A DNA stretch of 33,376 nucleotides from a sulfur-oxidizing endosymbiont of Gigantopelta aegis (GTDB taxonomy: Bacteria > Pseudomonadota > Gammaproteobacteria > GRL18): the NCBI RefSeq assembly GCF_016097415.1, contig NZ_JAEHGE010000006.1:1-33376 (forward strand). Direction: 5' to 3'. The notes under the pieces are model-generated. The model was not told where the DNA came from and ran no database searches. It saw nothing but the letters and a program-made list of their open reading frames with translations. The translations under genes were made by a program, and so were the position numbers. Below, piece by piece: positions 8,248 to 16,867 of the stretch (position 1 is its first letter; every line of letters begins with the position of its first letter).

Positions 8248-9326
8248 GCGCTGCTGACTTTTTCGGTGCTATTGGCAGAGCCAGAGCTATGCTCAAGTGA
8301 CTGCAACAATTGCAATAAGTCAGCAAATTCAGGATAGCGGGCACACACGCTAAACAAATAGTTTAGGGTTTGTGGAATATCATTGAGGTAATTGCTTTTT
8401 CCATCACGATAATTCAAACGACAGAAGATACCGACAACTTTAAGCTGACGCTGTATACCCATCCAGTCAAACCAGCGTATAAACTGAGCCTTATCATCTT
8501 TGACTAACAGTCCTTTGCTGAGCAATATCTGCCGATATTGTTCAACCCAGGCATAAACTTTTTCTTCTGGCCAGGCAATATAGCTATCTCTCAGCAAAGA
8601 GACCAGATCATAAGTGATCGGTCCTATCACTGCATCCTGAAAATCAATAACACCGGGATTGTGTGCCGCTAAAAACATCAGATTACGGGAATGATAATCA
8701 CGGTGAACAAAAACTTGCGGCTGTTCTTGAGCCGAGTGGATTAAAACAGCCATCGTATTATCAAGCATGGCTTGCTGGCTGGCATCCAAGTCCTGCTGGC
8801 AATGGACTTTGATATACCATTGCGGCAACAAGTCCATTTCCGCTCTCAGACGTTGAGCATCATATTCTGGTAGCGCTAAGCTTTTTCGTTCTGTACCGGA
8901 CTCTTGCATGCCGACTTGCATTAGCACCAGGGCGCTCATCGCATCCGAATATAGTTTATCAGCTTGTGCAAAGTCCGGCGCATTGTTCAGAGATGAGTCT
9001 AGTAAACTAAGATAGGCTGTATTGCCTAAATCAGACATAAGAATAAAGCCATCCGCTTCATTAACAGCATATAAATGGGGTACGTTAATGCCGGTTTTTT
9101 CCAAACTCGAAGCAATACTGATGAACTCAGTAAGAGACTCTTTTTCCGGGGGGGCATCCATCACTACAAAGCTCTGATCCACAGGCATTTTTAGGACTGC
9201 CTGTTTAAAACTGACCCGAAAATAACGTCTAAAACTGGCATCATTCGAGGCAGGGGCAAAGCTCTGCAACTCAGCCTGCAATTCATTTTCAAGCCATTGT
9301 TTGATTTGTTTAATACGAAGGGGCAT
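8244..9326 (-). CDS. amgK: N-acetylmuramate/N-acetylglucosamine anomeric kinase
   Basis: Phosphotransferase-fold sugar kinase (360 residues) that puts phosphate on C1 of MurNAc (and GlcNAc) recovered from turned-over peptidoglycan, feeding MurU. The aminoglycoside-phosphotransferase signature is clear: the catalytic loop FVHRDYHSRNLMFL, then GVIDFQDAVIGPITYDLVSL with the metal-binding Asp, and LRDSYIAWPEE after it. The N-terminal lobe includes ASFRRYFRV and FVVMDAPPEKE, common in AmgK. It overlaps murU by an ATGA junction, implying translational coupling. The bypass would allow UDP-MurNAc synthesis independent of MurA, as known for fosfomycin tolerance in Pseudomonas; that outcome here is inference. 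Confidence 0.9.
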   Translation of the reverse strand: MPLRIKQIKQWLENELQAELQSFAPASNDASFRRYFRVSFKQAVLKMPVDQSFVVMDAPPEKESLTEFISIASSLEKTGINVPHLYAVNEADGFILMSDLGNTAYLSLLDSSLNNAPDFAQADKLYSDAMSALVLMQVGMQESGTERKSLALPEYDAQRLRAEMDLLPQWYIKVHCQQDLDASQQAMLDNTMAVLIHSAQEQPQVFVHRDYHSRNLMFLAAHNPGVIDFQDAVIGPITYDLVSLLRDSYIAWPEEKVYAWVEQYRQILLSKGLLVKDDKAQFIRWFDWMGIQRQLKVVGIFCRLNYRDGKSNYLNDIPQTLNYLFSVCARYPEFADLLQLLQSLEHSSGSANSTEKVSSA

Positions 9327-9352
9327 TTTCTATGTGGCTTATGTCTGGGGTG

Positions 9353-9403
9353 AAAAAAATGGATAGGCTTGTATATTGCTTACTCACATACAAAGCTATC
9401 CAT
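9353..9403 (-). terminator. intrinsic terminator of the DUF302 gene
   Basis: Read on the minus strand, a long imperfect stem (arms 9388-9403 and 9359-9374, 14 of 16 pairs, 13-nt loop) is followed at once by a run of seven T (A-run at 9353-9359 on plus). It begins 17 nt after the DUF302 stop codon and isolates that gene from amgK. Confidence 0.75.
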
Positions 9404-9420
9404 ATATTCGTGATACTTGA

Positions 9421-9810
9421 CTAGCCTTCTATGGCAGCCATGATACGATCAAATTTTTCACGCACTTCTTTGGCCATTTCAGCCATAGCGGGTTTGTCTA
9501 CAACGGTAAACATGGATTCGGGATCGACGATAGCAACAGTGGTGCTACCATCTTCTTCTTCACGGATAACGACGTTACAAGGTAATAAAAGACCCAGATC
9601 AGGTTCTTCTATCAGTGCTTTGTTAGCTAGGACAGGATTACATGCACCGAGAATTTTATAGGGCTTACGGTCAACATCAATTTTTTTCTTCAGGACTGCT
9701 TTAACATCAATTTCAGTCAAGACACCAAAACCTTCTGCCTTTAATGCTTCGAGGGTTCTTTGTTCTGCTTCTTCCATACCACAATTCACTGTTACGTGGA
9801 TACCGTACAT
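9421..9810 (-). CDS. DUF302 family protein
   Basis: A 129-residue cytoplasmic protein of the DUF302 family, which is widespread in sulfur-oxidising and other environmental proteobacteria and has no agreed function. Diagnostic segments are GFGVLTEIDVKAVLKKK, YKILGACNPVLANKAL and DLGLLLPCNVVI with its conserved Cys residues. The frame continues upstream, but the ATG at 9808-9810 is chosen because AGGAGA lies just before it on the minus strand and MYGIHVTVNCGMEEAEQ matches family N-termini. It is a single-gene unit with its own terminator. Confidence 0.9.
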   Translation of the reverse strand: MYGIHVTVNCGMEEAEQRTLEALKAEGFGVLTEIDVKAVLKKKIDVDRKPYKILGACNPVLANKALIEEPDLGLLLPCNVVIREEEDGSTTVAIVDPESMFTVVDKPAMAEMAKEVREKFDRIMAAIEG

Positions 9811-9949
9811 GTTTATCTCCTGATAATATACTGTGCTTTTTCTAGAAAGGTTGATGGGATCTAATATGCTGTCCCAGACCGAAAAAATCAAGTTCTTTCA
9901 GGAATAAAATACGATGGGGTTTTGGGGGAGGGGTTTGTGGGTTTATCGC

Positions 9950-10291
9950 TTAATGCGGTGATAGTTGAGCAGCATCACGTTGGTTAAAAAAGTGTCCCAT
10001 GACCACATAACCTTTTTCGACACTGTCTTTTAATTTACACTCACTTTTGTCGGTGTTACATAAGAGCCATTTGCTGGGTAGGCTATCAACACGATGCACG
10101 GGTGCTAAGCTACCATCTTTTTCACATGAAAGATGCGTCTCACCACTGCGAGTATGACGAAAGGCTGGCAACATGCCCATGAAACGCTTATAAACTCGGG
10201 ATTTTTTAGCATCCTTATCAACCGATGCTGTACTATTTTCATGATGGCTATATTGCTCATCGTTGGAAATAGTTTCTCTATTGAAGTTCAT
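9950..10291 (-). CDS. small hypothetical protein
   Basis: I do not recognise this 113-residue protein. It is hydrophilic and His/Lys/Ser-rich, with no signal peptide or membrane segment. The N-terminal third is charged and probably disordered. The middle has RVYKRFMGMLPAFRH; the C-terminal half has three Cys (LSCEKDGS, LLCNTDKSECKLKD) and could be a small metal-binding or disulfide domain. GAGGTAAG just upstream of the ATG on the minus strand supports translation. It stands alone between the DUF302 gene and the acyltransferase. Confidence 0.6.
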   Translation of the reverse strand: MNFNRETISNDEQYSHHENSTASVDKDAKKSRVYKRFMGMLPAFRHTRSGETHLSCEKDGSLAPVHRVDSLPSKWLLCNTDKSECKLKDSVEKGYVVMGHFFNQRDAAQLSPH

Positions 10292-10385
10292 AATCTTACC
10301 TCACCGCGTTTATTTTTATCTGCAATTAATACTTGTGAATTAACTATAGCGTAAAAATAATAAAAAACTGCGAATTTGCTGATTT

Positions 10386-10414
10386 ATGTTATTTTATTTA
10401 AAATAAAACAACAT
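10386..10414. repeat. AT-rich near-perfect palindrome between two minus-strand genes
   Basis: Arms 10386-10399 and 10401-10414 pair at 13 of 14 positions around one central base. It lies after the acyltransferase stop codon and about 95 nt upstream of the small hypothetical gene. It could be a weak terminator for the first or an operator for the second; no T-tract follows. Confidence 0.4.
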
Positions 10415-10438
10415 AGGCACTCTATCTATTTGATAGCG

Positions 10439-11197
10439 TTAGACTTTATTTTTTAAAATTTCTTGCATTTGTTGCACAGATTGAGTCGATAAGGCTTTAC
10501 GAGTGGTATTTTCAGAGGAAATAAAGGGTGTAAAGTGCAGATCAGCAGTGATTTTATCAAGCCCTAGGAGCGCCCAGAGGTGTTGCAACATATTGGCATC
10601 ACCAATAAAAGGAATTTGCTCTGATAATTGATCTGCCACTTTGTAGCTAATGACAATGGGTTGCACCCCCGGTCTGATATTTTCCCCGTGCAAACCAACA
10701 ACCGATTGCAATAAACCGGGGAAAAAATGCGCCAATTGACGGCCATCACTGGTACCCCCTTCAGGAAAGATGGTGACTCGCTCCCCTGCGCAAATTAAGT
10801 CAGCAATTTGTGTGTTTAATTGTCGGATGTCAGCAATACTGCCTCGTTTGACGAAGATAGTGCCCACTTTGGCACTCATCCAACCCACTACCGGCCATTG
10901 TGCAATCTCACTTTTTGCCACAAAACGGGTTGGGTAGACTGAGCCGAGCAGGATGATATCTTTCCAGGAAATATGGTTGGACACCATTAACGGGCTATTC
11001 TCTTCAACTTCACCATGAATTTTTATTTCTATACTCAAGAGTCGAACAAAACGCTTAAACCAGCGTTGAATAATAATTTTTTGCGTGGCACTTGGTGACT
11101 TTTTATCATCCAGATAGTAAAGCACTTGCACTATGCCCCAATGAACGTGCAAAATAATGCGTAAAAAACGATAGGATTTTTTTATAATTAAAAACAT
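10439..11197 (-). CDS. PlsC-like 1-acylglycerol-phosphate acyltransferase
   Basis: Membrane-associated acyltransferase (252 residues) that transfers an acyl chain to a lysophospholipid or related acceptor. The catalytic block NHISWKD (NHxxxxD motif) is near residue 74, followed by RFVAKSEI, the substrate-binding FVKRGS, and the third block FPEGGTSDG. The hydrophobic N-terminus (RFLRIILHVHWGIVQVLYYL) is a likely membrane anchor. It resembles OlsA/PlsC-type proteins; the acceptor cannot be told from sequence alone. It is divergent from the ycgN-like gene, with a 71-bp shared control region. Confidence 0.88.
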   Translation of the reverse strand: MFLIIKKSYRFLRIILHVHWGIVQVLYYLDDKKSPSATQKIIIQRWFKRFVRLLSIEIKIHGEVEENSPLMVSNHISWKDIILLGSVYPTRFVAKSEIAQWPVVGWMSAKVGTIFVKRGSIADIRQLNTQIADLICAGERVTIFPEGGTSDGRQLAHFFPGLLQSVVGLHGENIRPGVQPIVISYKVADQLSEQIPFIGDANMLQHLWALLGLDKITADLHFTPFISSENTTRKALSTQSVQQMQEILKNKV

Positions 11198-11268
11198 TCA
11201 GATGACGTGTCCTTGGGGCATTTTTGTTCTGGATATACTCAGCATAAATATAGAGTCTAATGATACTT

Positions 11269-11700
11269 ATGGCAAATTTTTGGGAAAACAAAACATTAAG
11301 CGAATTGACGCAAAATGAGTGGGAACAAGTTTGCGATGGCTGTGCAAAATGCTGCTTACATAAATTAGAAGATGAAGACAGCGGCATCATCTATGGCACT
11401 AATGTGGTATGCCAATACCTCGATACCGACACTTGCCATTGTGGCGATTATGCCCGACGCAGTGTCTTAGTGCCGGAATGCGTTACTTTAAATATGAGTA
11501 ATCTAGAACAGGTTTATTTTATGCCAGCCACTTGTGGCTATCGCCTACTCGCCGAAGGTAAAGCCTTGCCTGATTGGCATCCTTTAATCAGTAAAAATAA
11601 AGACACCGTACACAGTTCAGGCAACTCAGTACGGGGCAAGGTAATTTCAGAACTGGAAGCCGATGATCTCATGCATCATTTAACCGGGGAATGGGATTAA
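11269..11700 (+). CDS. YcgN family cysteine-cluster protein (UPF0260)
   Basis: A conserved 143-residue cytoplasmic protein of unknown biochemical role. The family's cysteine cluster is plain: VCDGCAKCCLHKLEDED near the N-terminus, then VVCQYLDTDTCHCGDYARR and VPECVTL, eight Cys placed as in an Fe-S or Zn protein, ending LMHHLTGEWD. The start MANFWENKTL is chosen because family members begin shortly before FWxxKTL; an in-frame ATG 9 nt upstream (11260) is possible. No strong ribosome site is seen for either. Confidence 0.9.
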   Translation: MANFWENKTLSELTQNEWEQVCDGCAKCCLHKLEDEDSGIIYGTNVVCQYLDTDTCHCGDYARRSVLVPECVTLNMSNLEQVYFMPATCGYRLLAEGKALPDWHPLISKNKDTVHSSGNSVRGKVISELEADDLMHHLTGEWD

Positions 11701-11703
11701 TTG

Positions 11704-11777
11704 TGCCCACGCTGAAAGTCTGCATAATAAGCGCTTGAATCCGCGTGGGCAGATAAGGCCATGCCCACCCTACGGTT
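11704..11777. repeat. REP-like dispersed repeat, copy 2 with extra inverted arm
   Basis: 11743-11777 repeats the 35-bp unit at 7538 (33/35). Here an additional TGCCCACGC at 11704-11712 pairs with GCGTGGGCA at 11743-11751, and GTGGGCA (11745-11751) also pairs with TGCCCAC (11762-11768), so two alternative hairpins compete. It lies between the convergent ends of ycgN and the WbpM-like gene and may end both transcripts. Confidence 0.7.
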
Positions 11778-11809
11778 TGTATATAAAAAACCCTATTTAC
11801 GGATGGGCA

Positions 11810-13762
11810 CTAATTATTAAGCAAATTCCCGTTTTTTTTATTCAATTCACACCAGAGCAAATCCACCGATTGCTCTTTATCAGGCACATAACCGGTTTCA
11901 CTGTCTAATAAGATTTCCCGCACCCAGCAAACATTAAAATCATTACAAGCCTCATCCAATAAGCGTAACTTTTCTTCTAGCACCGGCATAGCCATGAACT
12001 TTTCTTCTGCCCGCATGATACGTGGATGTTGGGTATCAGCCACATTGTCACCAATTAATAACTCTTCATAGAGTTTTTCACCCGGTCTTAAACCAGTATA
12101 GGTAATTTCAATATCCCCTTGCGGATTATTGTCATCCTTCACTTCATAGCCTGATAAATGAATCATTTTCTTTGCCAAATCGGCAATTTTAACCGGCTCC
12201 CCCATATCTAGCACGAATACATCCCCACCACGCTCATTGCTAGCCCCCAATGAACCGGCTTGTAAAACGAGTTGAGCGGCTTCCGGTATGGTCATAAAAT
12301 AGCGAATAATATTTACATGGGTCACAGTAACCGGACCACCCTGTTTAATCTGCCGATTAAACAGGGGCACAACCGAACCCGACGAGCCCAATACATTACC
12401 AAAACGTACCATACAAAAACGGGTTTTTTCGGACTCAACCGCCAGCGCTTGTAGAACCTGTTCAGCAAACCGCTTGGTGGTTCCCATCACATTGGTTGGC
12501 CGCACAGCTTTATCGGTGGAGATAAGCACAAAGGTTTCGACTTCTGCTGCCAATGCTGCTTCTGCGGCGCGTAAAGTGCCAAAAATATTATTGCGGATAC
12601 CTTCAACTATGTTTTCTTCAACGATGGGAACGTGTTTATACGCTGCCGCATGATATATCGTCTGCACCCCATAGACTGTGAAGATACTTTGCAAGCGTTT
12701 TTTATCCTGTACCGAACCCAGTAAGGCGGTCAGTTGAATATCAACATCAGCGCTTAGTTTAAGTTTAGATAAAGCTTTTTTGAGTTCCTGTTCAATGGAA
12801 TACAGGGCATACTCAGAAATTTCCAACAAAATAAGCTGTCGTGGCTGATGTTTGATGATCTGCCGACACAGTTCAGAGCCAATCGAACCGCCTGCCCCTG
12901 TCACCATCACCACTTTGTTTTTGATACATTGTTCAAAAAGCTGATGATCCGGTGCAACCGCATCACGCCCAAGCAGATCTTCAATGTCTACTTCACGTAA
13001 CTCTTCAATTTTTGCCTTACCACTGACAATATCAGCCAATACGGGAATGGTTTTTACGTGTACCGGCAGCACTTCAAGTTTGGCAATAATATTGCGTTTT
13101 TGGTGCGCAGAAACCGATGGCATGGCCAATAAGACCTGTGAAATACCCTTTTTTTCAATCAAACTATCAAGATGGTGGGGCCGATAAACTTGAACACCAT
13201 TAATGACTCGACCTTTTATTTCCCGATCATCATCAATAAAAGCCATAGCCTCATATTCACCACTTTGACGTAGTGCATTCAATGATTGCCGCCCTGCATC
13301 ACCCGCACCATAAATTGCCACTTTTTCATTGTCTTTTTTCAGGATCGATTGATAATACAGCCAAATGGCGAAACGGGAACCGCCGACAAAAAATAAGGCA
13401 ATGCCCCAGTAGATAAAAGGAATTGAGCGAGGAATGTTCTCTGCACGGGTAAAAAACACCATGGTGCCAACGATTAAAGCTGAAATAGAAATACCTTTAA
13501 CCACGGCAATAATGGCTTCAGTGCCCATAAAGCGAACCACCGCTCGATAGAGGCCTAGGCGTAAAAAGACAATAATACTCAGACTGGCACTGAAAGCATA
13601 AACCAGTAAATCTTTCAGTTCGGTAGTATAAGGTAAATCCCCCCAACGCAGAGCAATGGCCAGCCACAGTGCCAAAGGTAGCCATATCAGATCAGCAGTG
13701 ATAAGAATCAATTGTTTTAAATGGGTTGAGAGCTCTTTTTTAGGCATAAAAAATTTTACCAT
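11810..13762 (-). CDS. WbpM/CapD-like UDP-sugar 4,6-dehydratase, membrane-bound
   Basis: Polysaccharide-biosynthesis enzyme of about 650 residues. In WbpM homologues it converts UDP-GlcNAc to UDP-2-acetamido-2,6-dideoxy-4-hexulose, a precursor of QuiNAc, FucNAc and related sugars. Four hydrophobic segments lie in the first ~130 residues. A first Rossmann domain (VAIYGAGDAGRQSL) and a second catalytic SDR domain (VVMVTGAGGSIGSELCRQI) follow, then AAAYKHVPIVEENIVEG, ISTDKAVRPTNVMGTTKR with Met where classic SDRs have Tyr, and TGLRPGEKLYEELL. An ATG at 13760-13762 is taken as start; an in-frame TTG 9 nt upstream is possible. It follows the SDR gene by about a dozen nt, so the two are an operon, most likely acting in sequence. 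Confidence 0.93.
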   Translation of the reverse strand: MVKFFMPKKELSTHLKQLILITADLIWLPLALWLAIALRWGDLPYTTELKDLLVYAFSASLSIIVFLRLGLYRAVVRFMGTEAIIAVVKGISISALIVGTMVFFTRAENIPRSIPFIYWGIALFFVGGSRFAIWLYYQSILKKDNEKVAIYGAGDAGRQSLNALRQSGEYEAMAFIDDDREIKGRVINGVQVYRPHHLDSLIEKKGISQVLLAMPSVSAHQKRNIIAKLEVLPVHVKTIPVLADIVSGKAKIEELREVDIEDLLGRDAVAPDHQLFEQCIKNKVVMVTGAGGSIGSELCRQIIKHQPRQLILLEISEYALYSIEQELKKALSKLKLSADVDIQLTALLGSVQDKKRLQSIFTVYGVQTIYHAAAYKHVPIVEENIVEGIRNNIFGTLRAAEAALAAEVETFVLISTDKAVRPTNVMGTTKRFAEQVLQALAVESEKTRFCMVRFGNVLGSSGSVVPLFNRQIKQGGPVTVTHVNIIRYFMTIPEAAQLVLQAGSLGASNERGGDVFVLDMGEPVKIADLAKKMIHLSGYEVKDDNNPQGDIEITYTGLRPGEKLYEELLIGDNVADTQHPRIMRAEEKFMAMPVLEEKLRLLDEACNDFNVCWVREILLDSETGYVPDKEQSVDLLWCELNKKNGNLLNN

Positions 13763-13774
13763 GCCCAGCAAGCA

Positions 13775-14737
13775 TTAACGAGACTCAAGCATTTTTTTTA
13801 TCCCATCTTTAACAGAAAGCCCTGGTTTCCAGCCTAATAATTGCTCATTTTTGCTAATATCAACCTGCAACGAACCAAATAGGCGTTCAAATTCTGCATT
13901 TTTATGCAATAAAGCGGCAAAAAATCGAATCCAGCCTCTGGGTAAATAAAATAAACGACTTTTTACATGCAAGACTGTAGCAATAGTTTCAAACAATTCT
14001 GTCGTAGACACATCCTGACCATCGTTCACTAAAAAGACTTCATCAGCAGCTTTAGGATGGGACAAACACACTTGAATCAATGAACAAAGATTGTCGATAC
14101 TCACCAAACTACGCGCATTTTTTATACCCGAAAAAGGCAGGGGTAATGATTTGTTCACTAAATTGATAAGACGTCGAAAATTACCCTTAACACCCCGACC
14201 ATAAACCAATGTAGGACGAATAATAACGATTTCCAGTCCCGTTTCCTTACCTAATTGCAAAAGCTGTTGCTCTGCTTCAAATTTAGATATCGCATAAGGA
14301 TCTTGTGGCGCAGGCACGTCATCCGCAAAAAATGGTTTATCCGCCGTTTTCTCACCATTAACCTTAATCGAGCTAAGATAGATAAAGCGCTTAACACCCG
14401 CATCCACTGCCTGTCGAGCAAGATTGAGCGTACCCTGAGTATTCACCTCACGAAAAGCCGCCAAGGGATCAGCATGGGTTTCTTGCATCACATGCACCCG
14501 TGCTGCCAAATGCACTACGGCATCTACCCCGCTTAAGGCTGCTTGCCATTGCGTTTGAGCATTGATATCACCCACGGCAAAGCACCTGACCATGTCCTCA
14601 GTTGATTCACTATGATAGCCTGGAGATTCAGGTAAATGGCGATAGGTTTTTATAAGTGCCATAGGTTCTTCAACAAGTGAAGAAGCAAGTGATTGGCCAA
14701 CAAAACCATTACTACCGGTGATTAAGACTTTAAGCAA
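13775..14737 (-). CDS. NAD-dependent sugar-nucleotide epimerase/reductase (SDR)
   Basis: Extended SDR protein of 320 residues. The N-terminal cofactor loop is LITGSNGFVGQSL, followed by DAVVHLAARVHVM, the catalytic IYLSSIKVNG Ser region and YAISKFEAEQ (YxxxK), then IRPTLVYGRGVKGN. Homologues beside wbpM-type genes reduce or epimerise the 4-keto sugar made by the dehydratase (WbpV/WbpK-like). The immediately downstream gene here is such a dehydratase, so this is the likely partner in making UDP-QuiNAc or UDP-FucNAc. Which sugar forms cannot be read from sequence. It is first in the minus-strand operon and divergent from the DUF4143 ATPase. Confidence 0.88.
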   Translation of the reverse strand: MLKVLITGSNGFVGQSLASSLVEEPMALIKTYRHLPESPGYHSESTEDMVRCFAVGDINAQTQWQAALSGVDAVVHLAARVHVMQETHADPLAAFREVNTQGTLNLARQAVDAGVKRFIYLSSIKVNGEKTADKPFFADDVPAPQDPYAISKFEAEQQLLQLGKETGLEIVIIRPTLVYGRGVKGNFRRLINLVNKSLPLPFSGIKNARSLVSIDNLCSLIQVCLSHPKAADEVFLVNDGQDVSTTELFETIATVLHVKSRLFYLPRGWIRFFAALLHKNAEFERLFGSLQVDISKNEQLLGWKPGLSVKDGIKKMLESR

Positions 14738-14940
14738 AGCGGCTTCCTAAGCGTATTTTGTGAATTGAATACCGTAGCTCAAATACCACAGTTCAAATAT
14801 CATAGACTGAATATTATCATACCCCAAGCAACAATCATAAAAGCGATTCACTAACCAAGATTCTGATTAAAAAATTCGTAAAATTAAAGTGTTTTTTAGT
14901 ACCATCTAAACCTACAAATAAGCATTGTAGGACAGTAGAC

Positions 14941-15021
14941 ATGCAATACCACCATTTACATTCGACTATTTCAGATGTATCATCTGAATATGGCAGATAT
15001 AAAAAGAAACTTACACAATAA
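14941..15021 (+). CDS. possible 26-residue leader peptide overlapping the ATPase start
   Basis: ATG at 14941 has a good AGGA at 14929-14932 (8-nt spacing) and reads 26 codons (MQYHHLHSTISDV...) to TAA at 15019. The ATPase frame starts inside it and lacks a ribosome site of its own. It could be a coupled leader peptide, or chance. Confidence 0.25.
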   Translation: MQYHHLHSTISDVSSEYGRYKKKLTQ

Positions 15022-16231
15022 AATCAATGAACTCATGGACTACTTCCCCTGCTTAGTGATCTGGGGACCACGCCAATGCGGGAAAACAGTATTATCAAAA
15101 ATGCTTAGACCCAATTGGGCTTACTTTGATCTGGAAAATCCACAAACTTTTGACAAAATTCACGATGACCTCAACTTTTTTTTTCAACACAATAATACTG
15201 ATGTCATCATCGATGAAGCGCAACTTTCGCCCGATCTTTTTCGCACCCTCAGAGGTGTCATTGATGACAAACGGTCGCTCAACAACCGTTTTATTCTAAC
15301 CGGCTCTAGCTCACCCGAGTTGTTAAGTAAAACCAATGAAACCTTGGCTGGACGCGTTGCAACGGTTGAACTATCGCCATTTAAGGTTAACGAGCTGCAA
15401 CAAACACCATTGCCAGAATTCTATTCAATTTTTAATAAACCATTATCCATTCAAGATTTTGATTTTTTATATCGGCTTCAGCCCATTGTGAGCCATGAGC
15501 AACTACTCAATCATTTTCTTCAGGGTGGTTATCCAACACCCACATTGACCAACAACTCATCACTGCATAAAAACTGGATGGAACAATATTTTGCAAATTA
15601 TATTTTAAGAGACGTTAGAAATTTATTTCCTAAAATGGACACGATTAAATTTCGTCGCTTCAGCATGATGTTAACGGCTCTATCCGGCACCATAATCAAT
15701 CGCTCCCAATTAGGACGCTCACTGGATGTTAATGAAAGCACGGTAAAAAATTATCTCGATATTGCGCATGGCACAATGATTTGGCGAAATATTCCCAGCT
15801 TTGAGCGTTCTAAAATAAAATCAATCATAAAAATGCCTAAAGGTATTTTCCGTGACAGTGGCTTAAACAATTATCTGCAAAACTTAATCACCTTTGAACA
15901 ATTACATAATTCCCCCTTAGTAGGACAAAACTTTGAATCTTTTATTATTGAAGAGGTTATTCGCGGGGTACAAGCAAGCCAAGCAACCCGGTGGAATTAT
16001 TCTTATTTTAGAACCAAATCAGGTTCTGAAGTTGATCTTGTCCTCTCCGGCGAATTTGGCCTGCTGCCTATTGAAATAAAATATGGTACAGACACTCGAA
16101 GAAAGCAGTTAACAGGCCTACAAAAATTTATTACCGATAACAATGCGCCTTATGGTATCGTAATTAACAATTCTGAAAAAATAGCACTCATCAGTGATAA
16201 AATTATACAAATACCGGCGGTGTTTATTTAG
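14990..16231 (+). CDS. AAA_14/DUF4143 family ATPase
   Basis: About 413 residues. The N-terminal P-loop ATPase has LVIWGPRQCGKTVLSKML (Walker A), WAYFDLENP, TDVIIDEAQLSP (Walker B) and FILTGSSSPELL (sensor), then LAGRVATVELSPF. A middle region holds NYILRDVRNLFP and a winged-helix-like stretch. The C-terminal DUF4143 region contains GSEVDLVL...LLPIEIKYG, a PD-(D/E)xK-like nuclease core (D, then E-x-K). Cellular role is unknown; these genes are common in accessory regions. An upstream ATG at 14975 is in frame. The last 13 codons recur as a diverged fossil at 18919-18957, so a second copy once stood downstream. It sits inside the polysaccharide locus in opposite orientation to the flanking sugar operon, as expected of an acquired gene. 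Confidence 0.88.
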   Translation: MADIKRNLHNKINELMDYFPCLVIWGPRQCGKTVLSKMLRPNWAYFDLENPQTFDKIHDDLNFFFQHNNTDVIIDEAQLSPDLFRTLRGVIDDKRSLNNRFILTGSSSPELLSKTNETLAGRVATVELSPFKVNELQQTPLPEFYSIFNKPLSIQDFDFLYRLQPIVSHEQLLNHFLQGGYPTPTLTNNSSLHKNWMEQYFANYILRDVRNLFPKMDTIKFRRFSMMLTALSGTIINRSQLGRSLDVNESTVKNYLDIAHGTMIWRNIPSFERSKIKSIIKMPKGIFRDSGLNNYLQNLITFEQLHNSPLVGQNFESFIIEEVIRGVQASQATRWNYSYFRTKSGSEVDLVLSGEFGLLPIEIKYGTDTRRKQLTGLQKFITDNNAPYGIVINNSEKIALISDKIIQIPAVFI

Positions 16232-16442
16232 TTGCTTATGTTGAATATTATCATATTGAAACAAATATGCATAAAAGTAATTCCTCAGATAGAGGCTCTC
16301 CAAATTGCTCATTCAATATAACAGATGCAATGAATAAACTTCTAGACAATTTCATCCCTTAGCACTTGTATTTAATGATATACTTTCTTTCATTAAATCA
16401 GCTATTCATTCACCCTAATAGACAAAGAACAAGAGACTCTCT

Positions 16443-16771
16443 ATGAATTTTGACGTTAGAAAAAGAATCATCTTTCCCGTCATATTACTGCTCATTAGCA
16501 CTATTATTGCATTATCAATCGCTGAAATGACATTAAGAATTTTAAACATTGGCTATGGCAATGCACCCCAGGAGCCTCACCCTGTCTTTCACCATGTTCA
16601 TCCCCGTGAATATCGATTCGTCTCGCATGACCCTGCTGGAGAGTATGGAGGCCACAAAATATATTATGACAATGAAAGACTTGTGAACAATCCCGAGTCA
16701 ATTAAACAGGTAACATCAAATTGTCTGATTACATTTCTAGGTGATTCGTTTACTGAAGCAGGACAGGTTCC
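16443..16771 (+). pseudogene. SGNH/GDSL hydrolase-like protein, 5' part (split by IS3)
   Basis: First 109 codons of a membrane-anchored SGNH hydrolase-like protein. Residues about 8-32 are one transmembrane helix (FPVILLLISTIIALSIAEM). The catalytic Ser block FLGDSFTEAG comes just before the insertion. The frame runs into the IS and ends there at 16871. Joining 16771 directly to 18099, after removing the IS and one TCC target copy, gives a continuous 348-residue frame with no change of phase. In polysaccharide loci such proteins are often acyl-transferases or esterases of the exported glycan; substrate is unknown. Confidence 0.85.
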
Positions 16772-16867
16772 TGATGTGTCATTCACGGCACAGGCTGAGG
16801 AGCCGATGGCCGTCAACGGTAATGGGCGGCATTTATGTCGCCTTTTACCCCTCTTCAATCAATCGAT

